From contig OZ026847.1 of the NCBI GenBank assembly GCA_964023205.1, positions 12,903,182 to 12,967,181 on the forward strand: 64,000 nt of DNA. Direction: 5' to 3'. The notes beneath the pieces were generated by a model. It had not been told where the DNA came from and searched no databases. It saw nothing but the letters and a program-made list of their open reading frames with translations. Of this stretch, positions 1-15,200 are shown one piece after another; position 1 is the first letter of the stretch; the number at the start of each line of letters is the position of its first letter. The stretch comes from Lutraria lutraria. Lineage: Eukaryota > Mollusca > Bivalvia > Venerida > Mactridae. Both the position numbers and the translations under genes were made by a program.

Positions 1-152
1 TTATGCACAGTAAACAACTGGCCCCTTGTTTTCGTGAACTTGTCATCTTGAAAAAACTGTTTTGTTTTTTTTAAATTAAAGTGCTTTAATCTGAATAGAA
101 CTAGACAAATAGAAACTTGCTAATTATATAATAATTTGTGATTTATTTTCAG
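1..152 (+). other. 3' end of an intron upstream of exon 1
   Basis: The stretch is AT-rich without a convincing reading frame and ends in a T-rich tract and CAG at 150-152. It is read as the tail of an intron whose 5' exon lies outside the window. No other feature was seen. Confidence 0.6.
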
Positions 153-228
153 TGCTGATTGCTATGCTGGGATCAACATGGCCGAGCGACATCAGAGGGA
201 GGACTTCAGTCTATGGCCGCCTGTACAG
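153..228 (+). CDS. Exon 1 (first exon in window; coding from ATG 178)
   Basis: The exon follows an acceptor (TTTATTTTCAG, ending at 152) and ends at CAG|GTCAGT (228/229), phase 0. ATG 178 has a good context (AACATGG) and starts MAERHQREDFSLWPPVQ (residues 1-17). The opening MAE and the Phe-x-Trp-Pro-Pro pattern recall the vertebrate ZNF362/ZNF384 N-terminus (from memory). The frame is also open upstream of ATG 178 back to the splice site, so an upstream exon could extend the protein. A second ATG at 164 is in another frame and opens an overlapping upstream ORF. Because the exon begins at an acceptor, the promoter is outside the window. Confidence 0.85.
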
Positions 229-3200
229 GTCAGTTCCTTTTATGTAAGTTGTCAATCTTTATACTATTTTCTATATTGTAGTCTTTGTGTATTGTTCAAT
301 ACATTTGTGATGGGTTTGCCAATTATTATTCTGAGTATGTTAAAATTTGCCTGGTAAATGGCTGTATGCCCCCGTATTGATTGGGGGTATATTGTTTTTG
401 GCCTCTATGTCAATTTGTTTCAAACTTGCATTGCCTATAAAATCAAAACGCTTCCACCTACAGTCGATAAACTTATTATGTTGGTTGTTCTTCATGACAA
501 CTGCTACAGATCATTTGTGGGCATTTTATGGTCAGTAGGTCAAAGGCCAAGGTCTCCCAGAGGGGCCCTGGTATTTTAAAAACACATCTTGTTGATATTT
601 GTTCTGTTCAAATTTGAATGTCTTCACAACTAAGTTCCCCTTTGACTATTTTTATTATTGCAGGTCTTTACATCCGTCTTTCCCGAATAATTGATTTTTT
701 ACTGTTTTCATTATTCATTACTTAAAACAATACAGTTTCCGTTATTCATTTTTTTAACCAGATAAATTTTTTTTTATTTAATTCAACTAATTATAAAAGT
801 TCATTATTCATTTTTAACCAAATAAAACTTCATTATTTGATTTTTAACCAATTAGAATTTCATTATTTAATTTTTAACCAATTAGAATTGCATTATTCAA
901 TTTTTAACCAATTAAAATTTCACTATTCAAATTTTAACCAATGCAATTCTATTTTTCAAATTTTAACCAATTGAACTTCAATATTCAATGTTTAACCAAT
1001 GAAAATTTTGTTGTTCAAATTTTAACCAATTAAAATTTGATTATTAAATATTTTAACCAATTAAAATTTCATTATTCAGTTATAATCTTTTAAAATTTTA
1101 TTATTCTCTTTTGTATCCACCAAATAATACTCCTTTTTTTAACAAACAGATATTTCTTGATTCCTTTTTTTACCAAATAAAATTGGAACTTCTGTTCCTT
1201 ATTTGGAAGAGTATCTGTTCTCCTTATTCCTTATATAATTATATGTTTGCTTCCTGTTGGCTTTTTCTAAGTTAAAAAAAAATTCCTAGCCCTGAGTAGA
1301 TTTTATACAGGTGTAATGTGTTGAACAAATAAGTATGAATATCATAGCTTTACAAGTTTTGTGTTCCTGTGGATTAAGTCTGAAATATAAAAGTTTGATT
1401 TGAATTATAATTGATAAACTTTAATAATGCTAAAATATTTATGACAGGTAATAATTTGAATATTATTCAAACTTGTCTGTATGGGATGTTATAGATGTAT
1501 GTGTGCTTTAATTGATCGGTCGCACAGAATCACTGTTGTGTCCTGTATTTAGGTAAATAACGTTTTATTTTAAATGCATGTAGTATTTCTTGGAAAACTC
1601 ATTATTGTCGTTTAATTACTGTAATTACAGGGCATTTAAATTATTTTGATTGTCGATGAGTTCAGGGATGCATACTATTTCTAAATTCATAAGATAAGAT
1701 AATGTTTTCAACTAAGCTAATTAAGTTTAAAGCATATTACCAAAAATCTCAAGGATTTGTGCCTGGCCTCATTCTAATGACAAATCTCAAATACGATCGG
1801 CCTAAAACTCAAATCTTTAGACAGCTCATATTTCTGATCAAGTAAATTGTCGTCAATCAAACAAGCATTCAGTCTTGACTGTTATGTTCACATCAACCAA
1901 TATTATTGATAACATCCTACGTTTTATGAATTTTCACGCTGGTGGGAATTTAATTTTTATGGAATCCTCGAGCTTATTTTGAATTACGTCTTAAAATATA
2001 CTTTAAGGTTAGAAAAAACACTAGTCTGTCAAGTGTTTATTTCTATTTAATCAGTAGATTTGTATTTTGATTTTAATTAATAAAAACACTGCCATTGTCA
2101 GTCAGAGGAAAGATGCAGAATTGGACATGATCAAAGTAGCCTCAGCCATGTCTATGACCTATTATCAAGTAGCCTCAGCCATGTCTATGACCTATTATCA
2201 AGTAGCCTCAGCCATGTCTATGACCTATTATCAAGTAGCCTCAGCCATGTCTATGACCTATTATCAAGTAGCCTCTCACAAATGTTTGTTCCAATCCCAC
2301 CTGAGTCACACATTTGAGTAAGTTATTGTGCTCGGTGGTTCAACATAGGTGTTAAAGTATGGACAATAGTCTGAAATTACGCTATTTGGACTTGAGAGCT
2401 TACTCCCCTGGTGGCTTCATACAACCACTGCCTTAGAATATAAGTGCCAGACAAATATGAGATAGTGCCTTGTGTATCTGTATATATTGTAAACTGACCA
2501 CTCTGTTAAACACCCAACTTTCTGTTTTGTATTCTCTATTGATGCAATCAGTACATGTTCTTAATCTGATTCTCATATATAGGTTACATTTATTCTACTT
2601 CAAACATTTACTTAAATTAAGACTAAATGCTAAGACAATTAATGGGTTACTTATTTCCAATAAAAGGTCAATCTAAACTCAGGTAAGCCCATTAATTTAA
2701 GAATTGAAATAATTATTATCAGTTTAATGGGTTGGAATGAAAATTTAAAGGGGCTGAAGGATTTTGTGTGAAAATATCACACATTTTTAGACAGTATTTG
2801 TTCTGTGGCATTTTCTCCTTCTTTGTCTAAGATGCGTTTTTCCTGATGGTGCGATTAATGGTGCACCAGCAAGTTTATGGCATGGAATCTCGATATAAAA
2901 CGAAACTAAAGTAAGGCGAATTCCGATTCAGTGAAAGCATTTCTTAAGAGGCCAATCAATTTTGTGTTGGTGACTGATGTTGTTTTTTTTCTGAAATGAA
3001 GGATTTTGGTACAGACTATGATAAGGAAATGATTTCATTTATCATTTAACTTTAGTTTAACAGGTTCATAGATTGAGTGTGTATAGATTCTTATTTTAAG
3101 CCAATGTAGAAATTTAAAAGGCATTTTTTTAAAAAGCAATTTACACCATTTGGGGAGACTTTATTGGAAAAAAAGAATCCCTGTGTCTGGGTCTATTTTG

Positions 3201-6200
3201 CTAGACATGACTGTTAAGTATTTTCATGACGCTTTTTTTGAGAAAATTATAAAAGTTTTAGAGACAGTAAGTTTGAAAAATTAGTTGTAGTTCCCTCAGG
3301 GGAATTCTAAACAAACTGCATAATTGGTTGTCTAAAAATCTTCCCAGGAGTTGATTATTTGCTCCCTTTGGGGTCTGATATTTTCAATTGACTAACAAAA
3401 CTAAAATGGCGGCTGATTTATGAACATTATGATTTAAAGGGTGTGTGGTGTAATGTAACATGTATCATTTATCAACTGTTAGAGCACTTTTGGAAGTACT
3501 ATCAGAATCAAAGTACTGAAAGTACTCATGGAAACTGAATTTACATAGACTTGAACTGCAACATGGAATGGTAACTAATTCAACAGTTTCATGGTGTATG
3601 TAGAAAAAACCGTGCTTTTGCCTGCCTTAAAATTCATGTGAACCATGCAAATGACAGCTATTGAAAGCTGAACTATTGTTTGGTGTCTGAAAATGACTGG
3701 TATCTCAGTTGCTATTTGAACATAAGCACGATATTGCTGAGCACAGCTTTAGAATTAAGACAAAGGTTTCCTGGTTCTCTGATTATGCAACTAAAAGAGT
3801 TTCTCTAGTGAACAAATTCCTGCAACTGGTCACTTCTTATGTTGAGGTCATCATATTCTAAGTACTCAATTTTAAAAAGGGCCTTTGTTCGAAGGTGGCA
3901 ACTACCACAAATTTGACTGTGTTTAAAAAATATTTATACATAAATATATTTCGGTCAATCATTTGTGGCACATATTACTATCGTTTAATCCTTCCAAGGA
4001 ACAAGTTATTTGACATGAGAATTGATTTAAGAATGATCTCAGTATGAAATGCAAACTTTTTGATAAAACATTTTGCTGTATAAAATTGTCTATAAAATGG
4101 CTGTGTTACACAGTTTAGCAATATATATAGTGCTAATGATATATTAGAATGATACAATAGTATCAATTAGACGTGTTTGAAAAGGCCAGAAAAGGTGTTT
4201 CTAGATAACGGGGTTCTTTCCCTAAAGTTACCAAATTAGTCAAATGATTATAGTTATGAAAGGTAGGGTTGGTAGGTCTGGGCCTTTTGGGTCTTGAAAG
4301 CACATAGAAAGGTATCAAATGTGAGGCAGTAGATGCACCGCTCCTCTGGCCTAATAACAGGTTTGGCTCTTGGGGAAATCTAATAGTAGGTCAGATAGTC
4401 AGAAACAAACATATTGTTTACACCTTGTGTGATTCAAACGAGCAAAAATTCACTTTACCTACACCTTGTATACATACAAGGGAAGGAAATCTTACTCTCT
4501 TGGCTGGGAAGTGTCTGTATGTATACTTGTTATTTTTATTACATCTTTTTTTACTGTATGTTTGCTTGGTATTGAATTTCTTGTATGAATTCACATATGT
4601 AACAGCTACTTAGAACTTGAGCATTCGTTATTTATGGCCATTGTATTAAAGATGTATGTTGTACATCTATTTTCTTGTTCACAAGCTGTTGTATATAATT
4701 CAAGTGTCGAATATTTTATTTAATTCTTTTTATACACATAATAGTTAGTTTTTTTTTCCTGCAATGATTTACACAGACTGTATACATTGAATTTTAAATC
4801 AATTGGATTAACATTCTTCTTTCGTTTAGCTGAACTGATTAGAACTTACATTTTGTAATAGGTTAGACAAAAATTAGTCATGTCAACATTTAATTAACAA
4901 AACAAATAGGTTAAATACTACCTTCTTCTAAAGATATATTTAATATTTTTTTAGGTAAGATTCAAGATTCATCTCAAAATATGTTCTTACTTAAAATTTT
5001 GCTAATTTAAACTTTAGTGTTGGTAAATTCATATTCACTTAATATATGCATAATATTATTTCATGAATATTCATAGTTACATTAATATGCATAAATTATA
5101 AATCTATATTTTTTCATGTCTGCATCCTTAGTTATTCTATAAATTGATTTTATCATAAAAATCAAATCAATATTCAAAGTACATGTACATTTAACAGTTA
5201 AGACTAAATATCAAAGTAACGGTTGCTTATATATAATTGTAAACAAATATAAATGAAACAGATACTACCCACATCTTTGCATATGTTTAAGAAATGTCTT
5301 GAGTTATTTGACTAAGGGGGGGGGGGGGGGTAGGGAAGGGGAAGGATAGGCAGTTGATTAGGGAGGGACAGACAATTGATTTTTGACAATTGTTAGAGGA
5401 GGGGCATGCATATTTAGGGAGGGGATACAGTTTGTTAGAGGAGGGGCATGCATATTATTATGCAGGGGAGGAGGGACAAACAGATGATATGAAAAGGGTG
5501 GGCAGTATACTATGGAAGGGGGGCATTTGCTTAGGGAGGAGCAAGTGATTAGGAGAGGGTTAGGCTGTTGATTAGGGGAGGGATGCAGGCTGATTAAGGA
5601 GGGGCCAGGATGTGATTAGGGAGGAATTAACAAGTGATTAGGGGAGGGATGCAGGCTGATTAAGGAGGGGGAATTTATTTGAAGATATTTGGTAAATAAT
5701 AAGAGGCCCTTCTATTCCAAGTTATAAGATTAGCTGCACAATGGTGGATATAACAGTTTAGTTGAGGTAGGCTGGTTGCCGAGCTGGTTGTATGTAGATC
5801 ATTGTTTTGAGATCTTTCCCTTTTGACTATAGATTCAGTCATTGTTTTAATAAATTTGATTTAATTACATGATTCTAATTGACAGAAACCTTTGTTTATT
5901 TCAGAATTAGTAAATGCAGAACATTGTAGATATACAGGGAGGGGAGGGCATTTCTTAATTATACAGAATTTCTGCAGATGGAAATAACAAATCCATTCCA
6001 GTACAGCCTGGTCCTAATAATTCAACATTATCACTATAAAATTCAATCATTTTTAAATGACCCCTAAATTGCCTAGAGTTACATTTTTTTACTGATTTAT
6101 ATAATCTCTAAAAAAAGGACTAATAGCCCAAAATAATGTTGATTCTTTTTAATGCCTCATCCTATTACTTCCTAGATAATGAAATTTTGTCAGATATAAA

Positions 6201-9200
6201 ATATAGACATTAAAAAAATGCTATAAATAGAATGATGTACCAAGTATGAATTATGCATAAACACTTAATGACTTTATCAAATTTTCATGAAAGCAAAATT
6301 ATCATCATGTGTAGTAAAAATACTGTATAAGACTTAAAAGTCGTGAGTTGTAAATGTTGCAAATTTGCACTAAAAAGTTCAATTTTATCAGTTAGCGCAA
6401 AGGTGATACAATGCAGAAATATTTATATTTTTGGTGGGTTTTAATCAATGATCTCATCTATGTCTGTAAAGCTCATTCAGGTTTTGGCAAAAACTATGAT
6501 TTCTAGTTTTGTTTCACTGGGTTTTAATGTGGCACCATGACAATAGCCAGCCAGGGTCATTTGGTAATATTACCTGCTTCAACAGTGGAGTAAGAATCAA
6601 AGACACCTGGGAAGTTTAATTGACCGACCTTCCTGAGTCTAGCTGCACAACCTCCTCCCTAGATGGGATTTAAACTCTCAGCCATAAGGACCTAGTGATA
6701 AGTGGTCTGAGAACATAACCACTAGACCATCGAGGCCCCTGTTCCATATATTAACAAAAATTATATTCTCACAAGTAAAACTGTTTTACGGTAATTCTTG
6801 TACTCAGTGTAACTATGAAGTCACCACTGATAACCTTTACTTGTATCTATGACCTTAGTTTTAACTTCATGAGTAATCCATTTTTAGATGTAACACACTT
6901 TAAAGTTGTAGTTGAAGAATGATTGATATATTCACACATTAAGGTTTGCTGCACATGAACTGTCTCAGCTAGCTCTGAAAGCTTTTAAACATGTTATAAA
7001 ACTTGAGAGCAGTCTCACAGCTGATATCTTACCTTACTTATGTTTTTTCAATATTCTCAAGATAACTATGATAATCAACATTCTCAAGTTAACTATGATA
7101 AGATTTTATCCAACTATTTTTACAGTATTCTGTATGCAATTAAATTTGTCAAAACTTTTACCTTCATGTATGTCAAACAGATACAAGTCATAGAGAGTCA
7201 AACCTATGAACAAAGGTCTCCCTTGGTAAAGACATAATGTGGCCTTTATTAACAGGACTGTGGCATTAATTCAAAGGTCATCTTATTCTGAATAATTAAT
7301 GCCAGTTTTTCTAAGAATGACTTTCATTCACAGGGTGTTATTTAAAAGTGGCTGCTGACACAGGTTTTACTGTATTGACATATAGTAACCTTATTTTTAA
7401 TAACAATAAATTTCGAGGGTTCAGCGCAACAGTGTTGTAACTCATATTGAAATAAGAACAAGTTACGACAGTGTTGCGCTGAGCCCTCTTACAAATCTCA
7501 CTTGTCCAGTAAATATCTGCCTGGTCTTGTAAACTAATTGGACTCTACCTTATGATTTATTCTGGCACCCCCCCCCCCTGAATGATATTGCTTTTATTGC
7601 TTTTCATAAAATATATCCCATTTTTTTTGTGCTGAACACAAATATTTTTTTCTGATCTGACTTTAGTGGGGGCAACAATGCATTATTTAAAATCAGTCTC
7701 CAAACTCAAGTCTCATTTTTTTCTCATTTCGAGGGTTAAACGCAACAGTGTCGTAACTCATATTGAAATAAGAACAAGTTACGACTGTGTTGCGCTGAAC
7801 CCTCGATTTGGTTTATTTCAATCTAAATATGCTAAGTCAAAATTCTACCTGACCATCTGTTCAATGATCCATACATTTTTACTGGACCAGGAGTGATTTA
7901 GGCGGACTCAGTCTTCGGACCTGTGGACAAATTTGATGACTTTTGAATACAGAATACTGTATGAAAATTACTATCATCTTATTATTATAGTTAGAGTGAA
8001 AATATTTGGAATTCTAAATTGAGACTGTTCTAAGGTTATAAAACTTGAGATTTAAGTCTCAAATATAAAATCTCTTTTTTGTATAACGTTTCTAAGTTAA
8101 CTAATAACACAATTAGACAATAGTGATATTATTGATACATAAGTCTGACAGCATAATTTATCTGAACATGTATTTAATATTAATCAGCTCTATCTGTTCA
8201 CCCATAATACTTTGAGAATGGAATAGAGATTTGAGCTCAGAGACTGTTCTCAAGTTTTATAATGTCAGAGCCTGGTCTTTATAAACTTTTTATCATAATT
8301 TGATTTAACCAGGTATGAAATGTAGAGAGTGACTCCATAAACATGTTAAAACCAATGTATGAGATACAATTGACATGAATGAAAATCATAAACTTCTAGA
8401 ATATATCATAAATTTGTGATGTCAGAATTCTTGCGTATTATTTATTTCCCTGTTTTACAATGTTACTGCAATTCATTTGCTATATTTCATATTACTTTTT
8501 AAGGGGAGCATTAACTTTTATCAGATTAAGAATGTTTTATCAATTGTGTAAACTTAGTACAGCTGAAGACTTTCCAGACATGTTAATTGTTGCCTGATAA
8601 GTAGATTGTTACAACACATAAATTACTAACTTTTACTAAACATGTAACTTTTACTAGACATGTAAAATTATAAACTTTTACTAAACATGTAACTTTTACT
8701 AGACATGTAAAATTATAAACTTTTACTAAACATGTAACTTTTACTAGACATGTAACTTTTACTAGACATGTAAAATTATAAACTTTTGCTAGACATGTAA
8801 CTTTTACTAGACATGTAAAATTATTAACTTTTCCTAGACATGTAACTTTTACTAGACATGTAAAATTATTAAATTTTACTAGACATGTAACTTTTACTAG
8901 ACATGTAAATTTATAAACTTTTACTAAACATGTAACTTTTACTAGACATGTAAAATTATCAACTTTTGCTAGACATGTAACTTTTACTAGACATGTAAAA
9001 TTATTTACTTTTATTATAGAGATATATATTATTAACCTTTACTTGACATACAAAATATTACCAGATTTCCAATTATATGCCCTCTCACTTAACTTTTACT
9101 GAGTGAATTTGTTATGACAAGACTGTCTACTTTCTTTTAATTAAAGGTTTTAATTAATGCTATACTAAGTAATTTTACCATAATATGAAATATGATTGTA

Positions 9201-12200
9201 GGTCCACTCTTTTTTTACTTTTATCTGACTCATTAAGTATGCATCCAAAAAGTTTATCTCAGACCAAACATACAGTTAGACCAATGTTTGATTTATACCC
9301 TGGCCTGTTATCCAAAAACTCAATGTTGAGATTATACTGCAGCCTGTTACTGAGAATACTGTTTAAAATACACCCTGGCCTATCATCCAAAAACCCAATG
9401 TTTAAGATATACCCTGGCCTATCATCCGACCATAAGCTACTTCATAAAATGCATAAGAATGTGCAGCGTTAAATTTGTTCAATGCAGGTAAACCCCTAGA
9501 CATGAACGTTATATAATACACTGTCGGTGGGGTTTAAAATATCTCTACTTCCATATCTCGACAATCATGATGTTTAACAGAACTTAAAGGGGGTTGGTTG
9601 GTTTTTTATTCAATGCATTGAGTACTACATGCATACAGAAGATAAAAAAGGTGAACAATTAAATTTCATGGGCCACAGATTCTCAATGGATTAACTGCTT
9701 GTTCTTTTATGCTTAAATTGATTGTAATTTTTTGTGCATATTAAGAACTACATGCTTGAACAATCAGCCATGTAGTACATTTTTTTAAACTTCTCAAGGA
9801 CCTTCTATCCATGACCAAGTTTATGTTAAGATTATATAAGTTTAACAAGTTATATATAATGACATGATCACATCAGGGAGCCGTTTTATCATTTATTACT
9901 CACATAATTCATGACAAAAAAAATAATCATGATTTTCAATGTATAAAAAAAATCATGAAAATCCATCTTTAACAGACAGTTTAAGTACACACTGCATTTT
10001 GCATACCAAAAGCTCCGTTGTGGATCTAGGTTAAAACATCAGACGTGTATGCACTATGTGCATAAAATCTGCAGTACATGTGCATATTGTTTACGCTATG
10101 TCTGGTTTTTGCATAGGTGATTTATTTACATGCTTGTTTACTCATGGAAATCAGAAACCTCAGTCAGACGAAGGTTTAACTCGGATATTTCGGATTAATT
10201 TTTTCAGATTTTTTTTTATGTTTTTCACAAATTAATGCTTTTGTAGGACGTGAACTGTTATGGATGTATACATTTGATTTGATTTAAATATTAGGTAATG
10301 CAAGTTATATTATTTGCTAGTTTATGCAATTTCATGTCTCATGATAAAGTTTCGTTTGTGTTGGTAGATAGATGTATTTAAGTGAGTTGTACGTGGATAT
10401 ACGCGTATATGAGGCGCCATATTGCTGTAATTTGATTGTTTTCTGCGGCATTTAACATATCTGAAATCTTTACGGATATCTTGTGTGATAATTTTCTGGT
10501 AATTTGCCACTTTCTTTCCCTATGTCTCCATTTTGGTTTATGCCACAGTATTGTGTCACTACGTTTTTTTTCTTATCATCCATGCTGAAAGAGTGATATT
10601 GGTAAAATGTATGCGAATTGGGACGCACGCGCGAAACGCCATGTTTTCTTCTATTTACATTTTATTATCATAATGTTTCATTTGCTATGCGGTTTTCTTA
10701 TTGTTTTGCCTGCTAGGTCCACGAGTTTGTCTAATTTATAACTAGACGAAACAAGGTTTCTGTATAATAGATTACAACTACTCATTCTATTTTTTGGGGT
10801 ATACATATATGCCGGCAGCGCGCGCCTGCATGAGCTGCCATCTTGTTTATTCGATCTGTAAGCTTATGCAGTATTTTAACACATAGATGTTATCTGGTAG
10901 TGCACTTTTTGTCTTTACCCACAATATTGTTTCTATTGGATTATTTTAATTTGGCATGACTTTAAGAAAAGTCATCGTTTGAATCGTGGCTGGCTGTTGG
11001 AACTTTGTCCGCTGTAATGTGGCGCGCGGTGCGCGGTTTGCATGACCCAGATTCTGCTGTACAAACTTTTATTTATTATAGCGTAACTTTTGCAATTAGT
11101 TTTAATAATACGCAATATTTTAACTTTGATCAAGATGTTGTATTGAACTTACTTATTTATTTTCAGTATTTCAGCATATTTTGAGACCGATGGACAAATT
11201 ATTTTTTCCTATTCCTGTTCTAAAGAATTGATAATTTTTTACATCATGGTTTTATGTCTGATTCGAAATTTGAAAAATCTTATATCAAATAGAATATTTA
11301 TTCAGATATCACTATGGTTATCTTGGAATGCCAGAATTACTGTCCTGGTCATATTTTTATAAATGTTTGTGTTGTTCACACACTTCCCCGCATTATTACC
11401 ACATATGATCATGTGACTCGAAAGCTTTTATTTTAGACTCGGAGAAGAGAGTACAGTCTTTAAGAAAAATATTCTATGGGTATTTTCTGTATCTGAATTT
11501 TTGTTGGTTGGTTGGTTCCTATAATGGTCTGATTACATATACACTGCATATACCAATTACAAATATCAGTTTGAGTTTATTTCATCCAAATTAGACTGTG
11601 GTAAGATTTGTTTTAGTAGATTTTTTTGTACATGATTTCCAGCTATTATTGAAATAGTTTTAATTTAAATTATGCGGTACTAAACCTATCTTAGATTTTC
11701 TTGATTTTTTAAAAAATTCTGTTATTTTAAATGAAGTATACTGATTGGTTTGTTGTGTTAAAGATTTTAAATTAAAAGAATACACAAAATTAATTATTTT
11801 TTTCGCAACATACAAACTTCTTACATTTGACAGATATTGTGATAAAAAGTAAAACTAAAATAAAAATAATAAAAATTATGTTTTAATTTTTTAATAAAAA
11901 AATTGCTGACATCTTAAGGCATATTGCAGAATTAATGTAAGCTATTTAGTGGAATAATGTTCATGATAAATTAAATTTAGATAAATCTTAATAATTCTTT
12001 ATTGCATGATTTCCGACAAAATGAAATAAGAAAATATTAGAATTTTTTTTATAAATAAATCAACATTTTGTTACTTTTGAAATCAGCATTTAACCATAGT
12101 TTAACAATGGTAAATTTTAAAATCATCAATAGTTTTGAATGTTTTTGAAATCTTTGATCAATGATAAGAATTATATTTCACGCTGATATAATGTTATATT

Positions 12201-15200
12201 TCACGCCGATATAATGTTATAATGTGTTGTTATGACAATTTAGGCGATTTTGAAGATCGGCACAAAGTTTGAATCCCTTTAAACGGGGGAAATATCTTAT
12301 TAGGATTTATTTTGTTACCTTTTTAAACTTATTATTTATAAACATTTATATTTTGTAAGAATCTATGTGTTTCTTGATTTTTTAAATGTTTTTTTGTCAT
12401 GCGATAATTATATTGAACTTTTTTATCATGTAATAATGTGTTAAAAAAACTATATAATATTAATAGAATTTCAAAATATATAATAAACTAAATTTTGTTA
12501 GAAATGATGACATGCTTGGTACAAAATGGCCCTTTTTAATTTTTTAATCTTCTTGTCATACTGTGAGATAATATTTTTAGATAGGTGAGAGGAGTGATTA
12601 TACATATACATTGGAAGAAAATTAATAATAGTTCATTTATGACTGATGGCTTAGTGAAAATAAATACTAATACGTTGCATTTCAGATTTGTTGTTCCGCA
12701 TCTTAAATCTATTCTATTGAAATTTTGTATCTTATACCCAGATGCATCGTGGAATAGATACAAGCTAATATTACATGATATTGAAACATGGCTGCCAGAA
12801 TAATTCTTAGGAAAAAATGGCGAACATGCTCTGACTCAAATCTTTAGTTAGATAAAATTCATCTTGTGTAATATTCCCCGCCACAGACTGGCGCATACAT
12901 TTACTTCACAGGATAGAACTGCACATAGCAGCTACTAAGGATTGAAATCATAGGAATAGAATGATAAATCCTGACAGTAATTGAATGACTTCCTTTTTAC
13001 GTGCATTTTAATGTCGAGTTTCATTGAATATATATTATTTATGTCCATCATTTTTTCCCGTTTTTTTGGCCGATTACGTTTTATACATTGTGAACTTTTA
13101 CTATAAGATGGGTAACGTATACTTGTGTGTTTAATCACAGTTTAAAGTTACTGTGAGGTACTTATTAAATTCACCACATGCATTGACATGATTATTTAAA
13201 AATTCACGAGTTTTCCTGGAACGCAAGGCTAAAAAGAGTCATTATTTGTTTCTGCACTTTGAGCATATACAACAAATCTTTAGGCCAATAAATATGATTT
13301 TTTAGGACTTTTTAATTTCTATTTTCTAAAATTAAAATTGACTATTTTATTAAAGAGCATGCATAAGAACTATTTTTATTGTGTATCTGAAGATGGATCC
13401 AATACATTGCTTGGTTCTCAGGATTCTACAGATTGAAACAGTAATTTGTATGTGAATTTATGCAGTAATTATTTGACAAAATGGGTTGATTTTCTTCCAC
13501 CTATTGTGGAATGATTGGTTCGTACTGATTTGAATACAGTCGAGGAAAACTGAGAGGTGAATGAATCAGCTGCTGTAATACTATGTAACTGAAAAATTGT
13601 TGATAAATGGTATTAACTCCGATAAATGACAAACAGTAAAAATTACTAAGGAATGTGCGTAAAGTTTATTCATAACTGTTAGATGTTTTTTTAGATATCT
13701 ATGCATTGTTCATATGCACCTCAAATTGATCATTCCCCTATCAAATAGTTAGTTATACTTCTTGAACTGTTCATGAAGTTTGCAAGCTTAATTAAGAGTT
13801 CATGGAAAATTCATGTTTTCATGAATTCAATACAATTGGGGGAAGTCTAGCCACAATTTAAAAAAAAAATCAATATAATAGTTCAGGGACAAATTGTAAT
13901 GATTTTGTTACATATTCAAATTATTATTTACAACAATAACTATTTAATCACGAAAAAAATAATTTAGTATATCTGAGGGGTGAGATAAAAATGATTTATT
14001 GCATGGACTGACTTCTTTTTATTGAAGCAATTTTTCTTCTTTGAAAAAAAATTAAATTTGCGTTTAATATAATTATAATTTTAGATTCACCAATTTTTGG
14101 GGAAGTAAAATTAATATATTTCATGTATAGTTCATGTTTTCTTTGTAGAAAAAAAAATAGAAATAAACAACTTGCAAGCAATGTTACTGAAACGTAAATT
14201 AAAAATAAAATGGTGCATTTTTAACCTCTTAAAGATTCAAAATAATTATGCTAGAACTGTTTGTAAATTATTTTTAGTAACAAATTATTATGTTGCAGAG
14301 TTCATGGCTGAAGGTATATGATAAAGCATGAATTACGTCGCTAATATACTGTATGGTGACGTTTTTTTATGATTAGTTGAAATTATAGTGTGATAATGAT
14401 TTGTCTGGTTTGTACAGTTTTGGTAACTATTATTTATTAATCCATTTTAATGATTTATGATAGTTCTAATATTCTGTTATTTTATAATGATTTAATATGA
14501 AAAATGCAATTTAGTGTTTGTCTGAGACTTTAGATATCCTCAGACATCAGGCGAGCGGCTTTATAGACACATGCTGATGTAATCGACGAAGAAATTAACC
14601 TCTTAGCTTAAGATATGTGTAGAAATAATTTTGCATGTTCATGCGCATAAATGCTTGATAATTCTAATCTATATGCTCCTTTTGTCAAGCTTTGAAGGAC
14701 TGACCTATTTGAAATGCATGATAAGTACACTCGACGTATGTATGAAAATGCATGTAAGCTGTCTGAAAAAAACAACCTGTCCTCTGAATTACAAGGTACA
14801 TGATGTAGTTTTATTGGGTATTATAAATGTATAAGCTGTATAATAATTGCTGTAAAAAAGTCGAAAAGATTTCAACGCCGTATTTATTACTTATAATTAT
14901 ATATTTAATATTACCATAAGTGTTGATAGTCGGAGATGTTACATTGGTCTGGGATGTATAATGTTAAAAGATCATAAATTTACAATTTGAAATGTTCTGG
15001 AAAGGAAGGAGGATAAAATAAATACGGGTTTCTTTATTAGAAATACTTTTGTTAATGTATGTAAAATTAATTGTTCAACTTATTGTCAGTCACTTGCCGA
15101 ATCTTTTGTTTGTTTGTTGTAACAGTTAAGTCTTAAAGCTTGGAAACAATATCAGTCATGTTTAAGAGTCTTTATAACAAACTAACCTGCGGTATGGTTT

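Noticed and set aside
2067..2321. 84-codon frame containing repeated VASAMSMTYYQ
   Set aside because: It exists because the minisatellite unit is 33 bp. There is no start context, splice signal or family resemblance.
5764..5772. let-7 seed-like GAGGTAG
   Set aside because: A lone 7-mer in an intron with no hairpin partner found nearby. Although let-7 acts upstream in the LIN-29 timing pathway in nematodes, this is expected by chance.
8625..9010. CRISPR-like direct repeats
   Set aside because: Repeats are contiguous with no unique spacers, and the genome is eukaryotic. The same holds for the other arrays.
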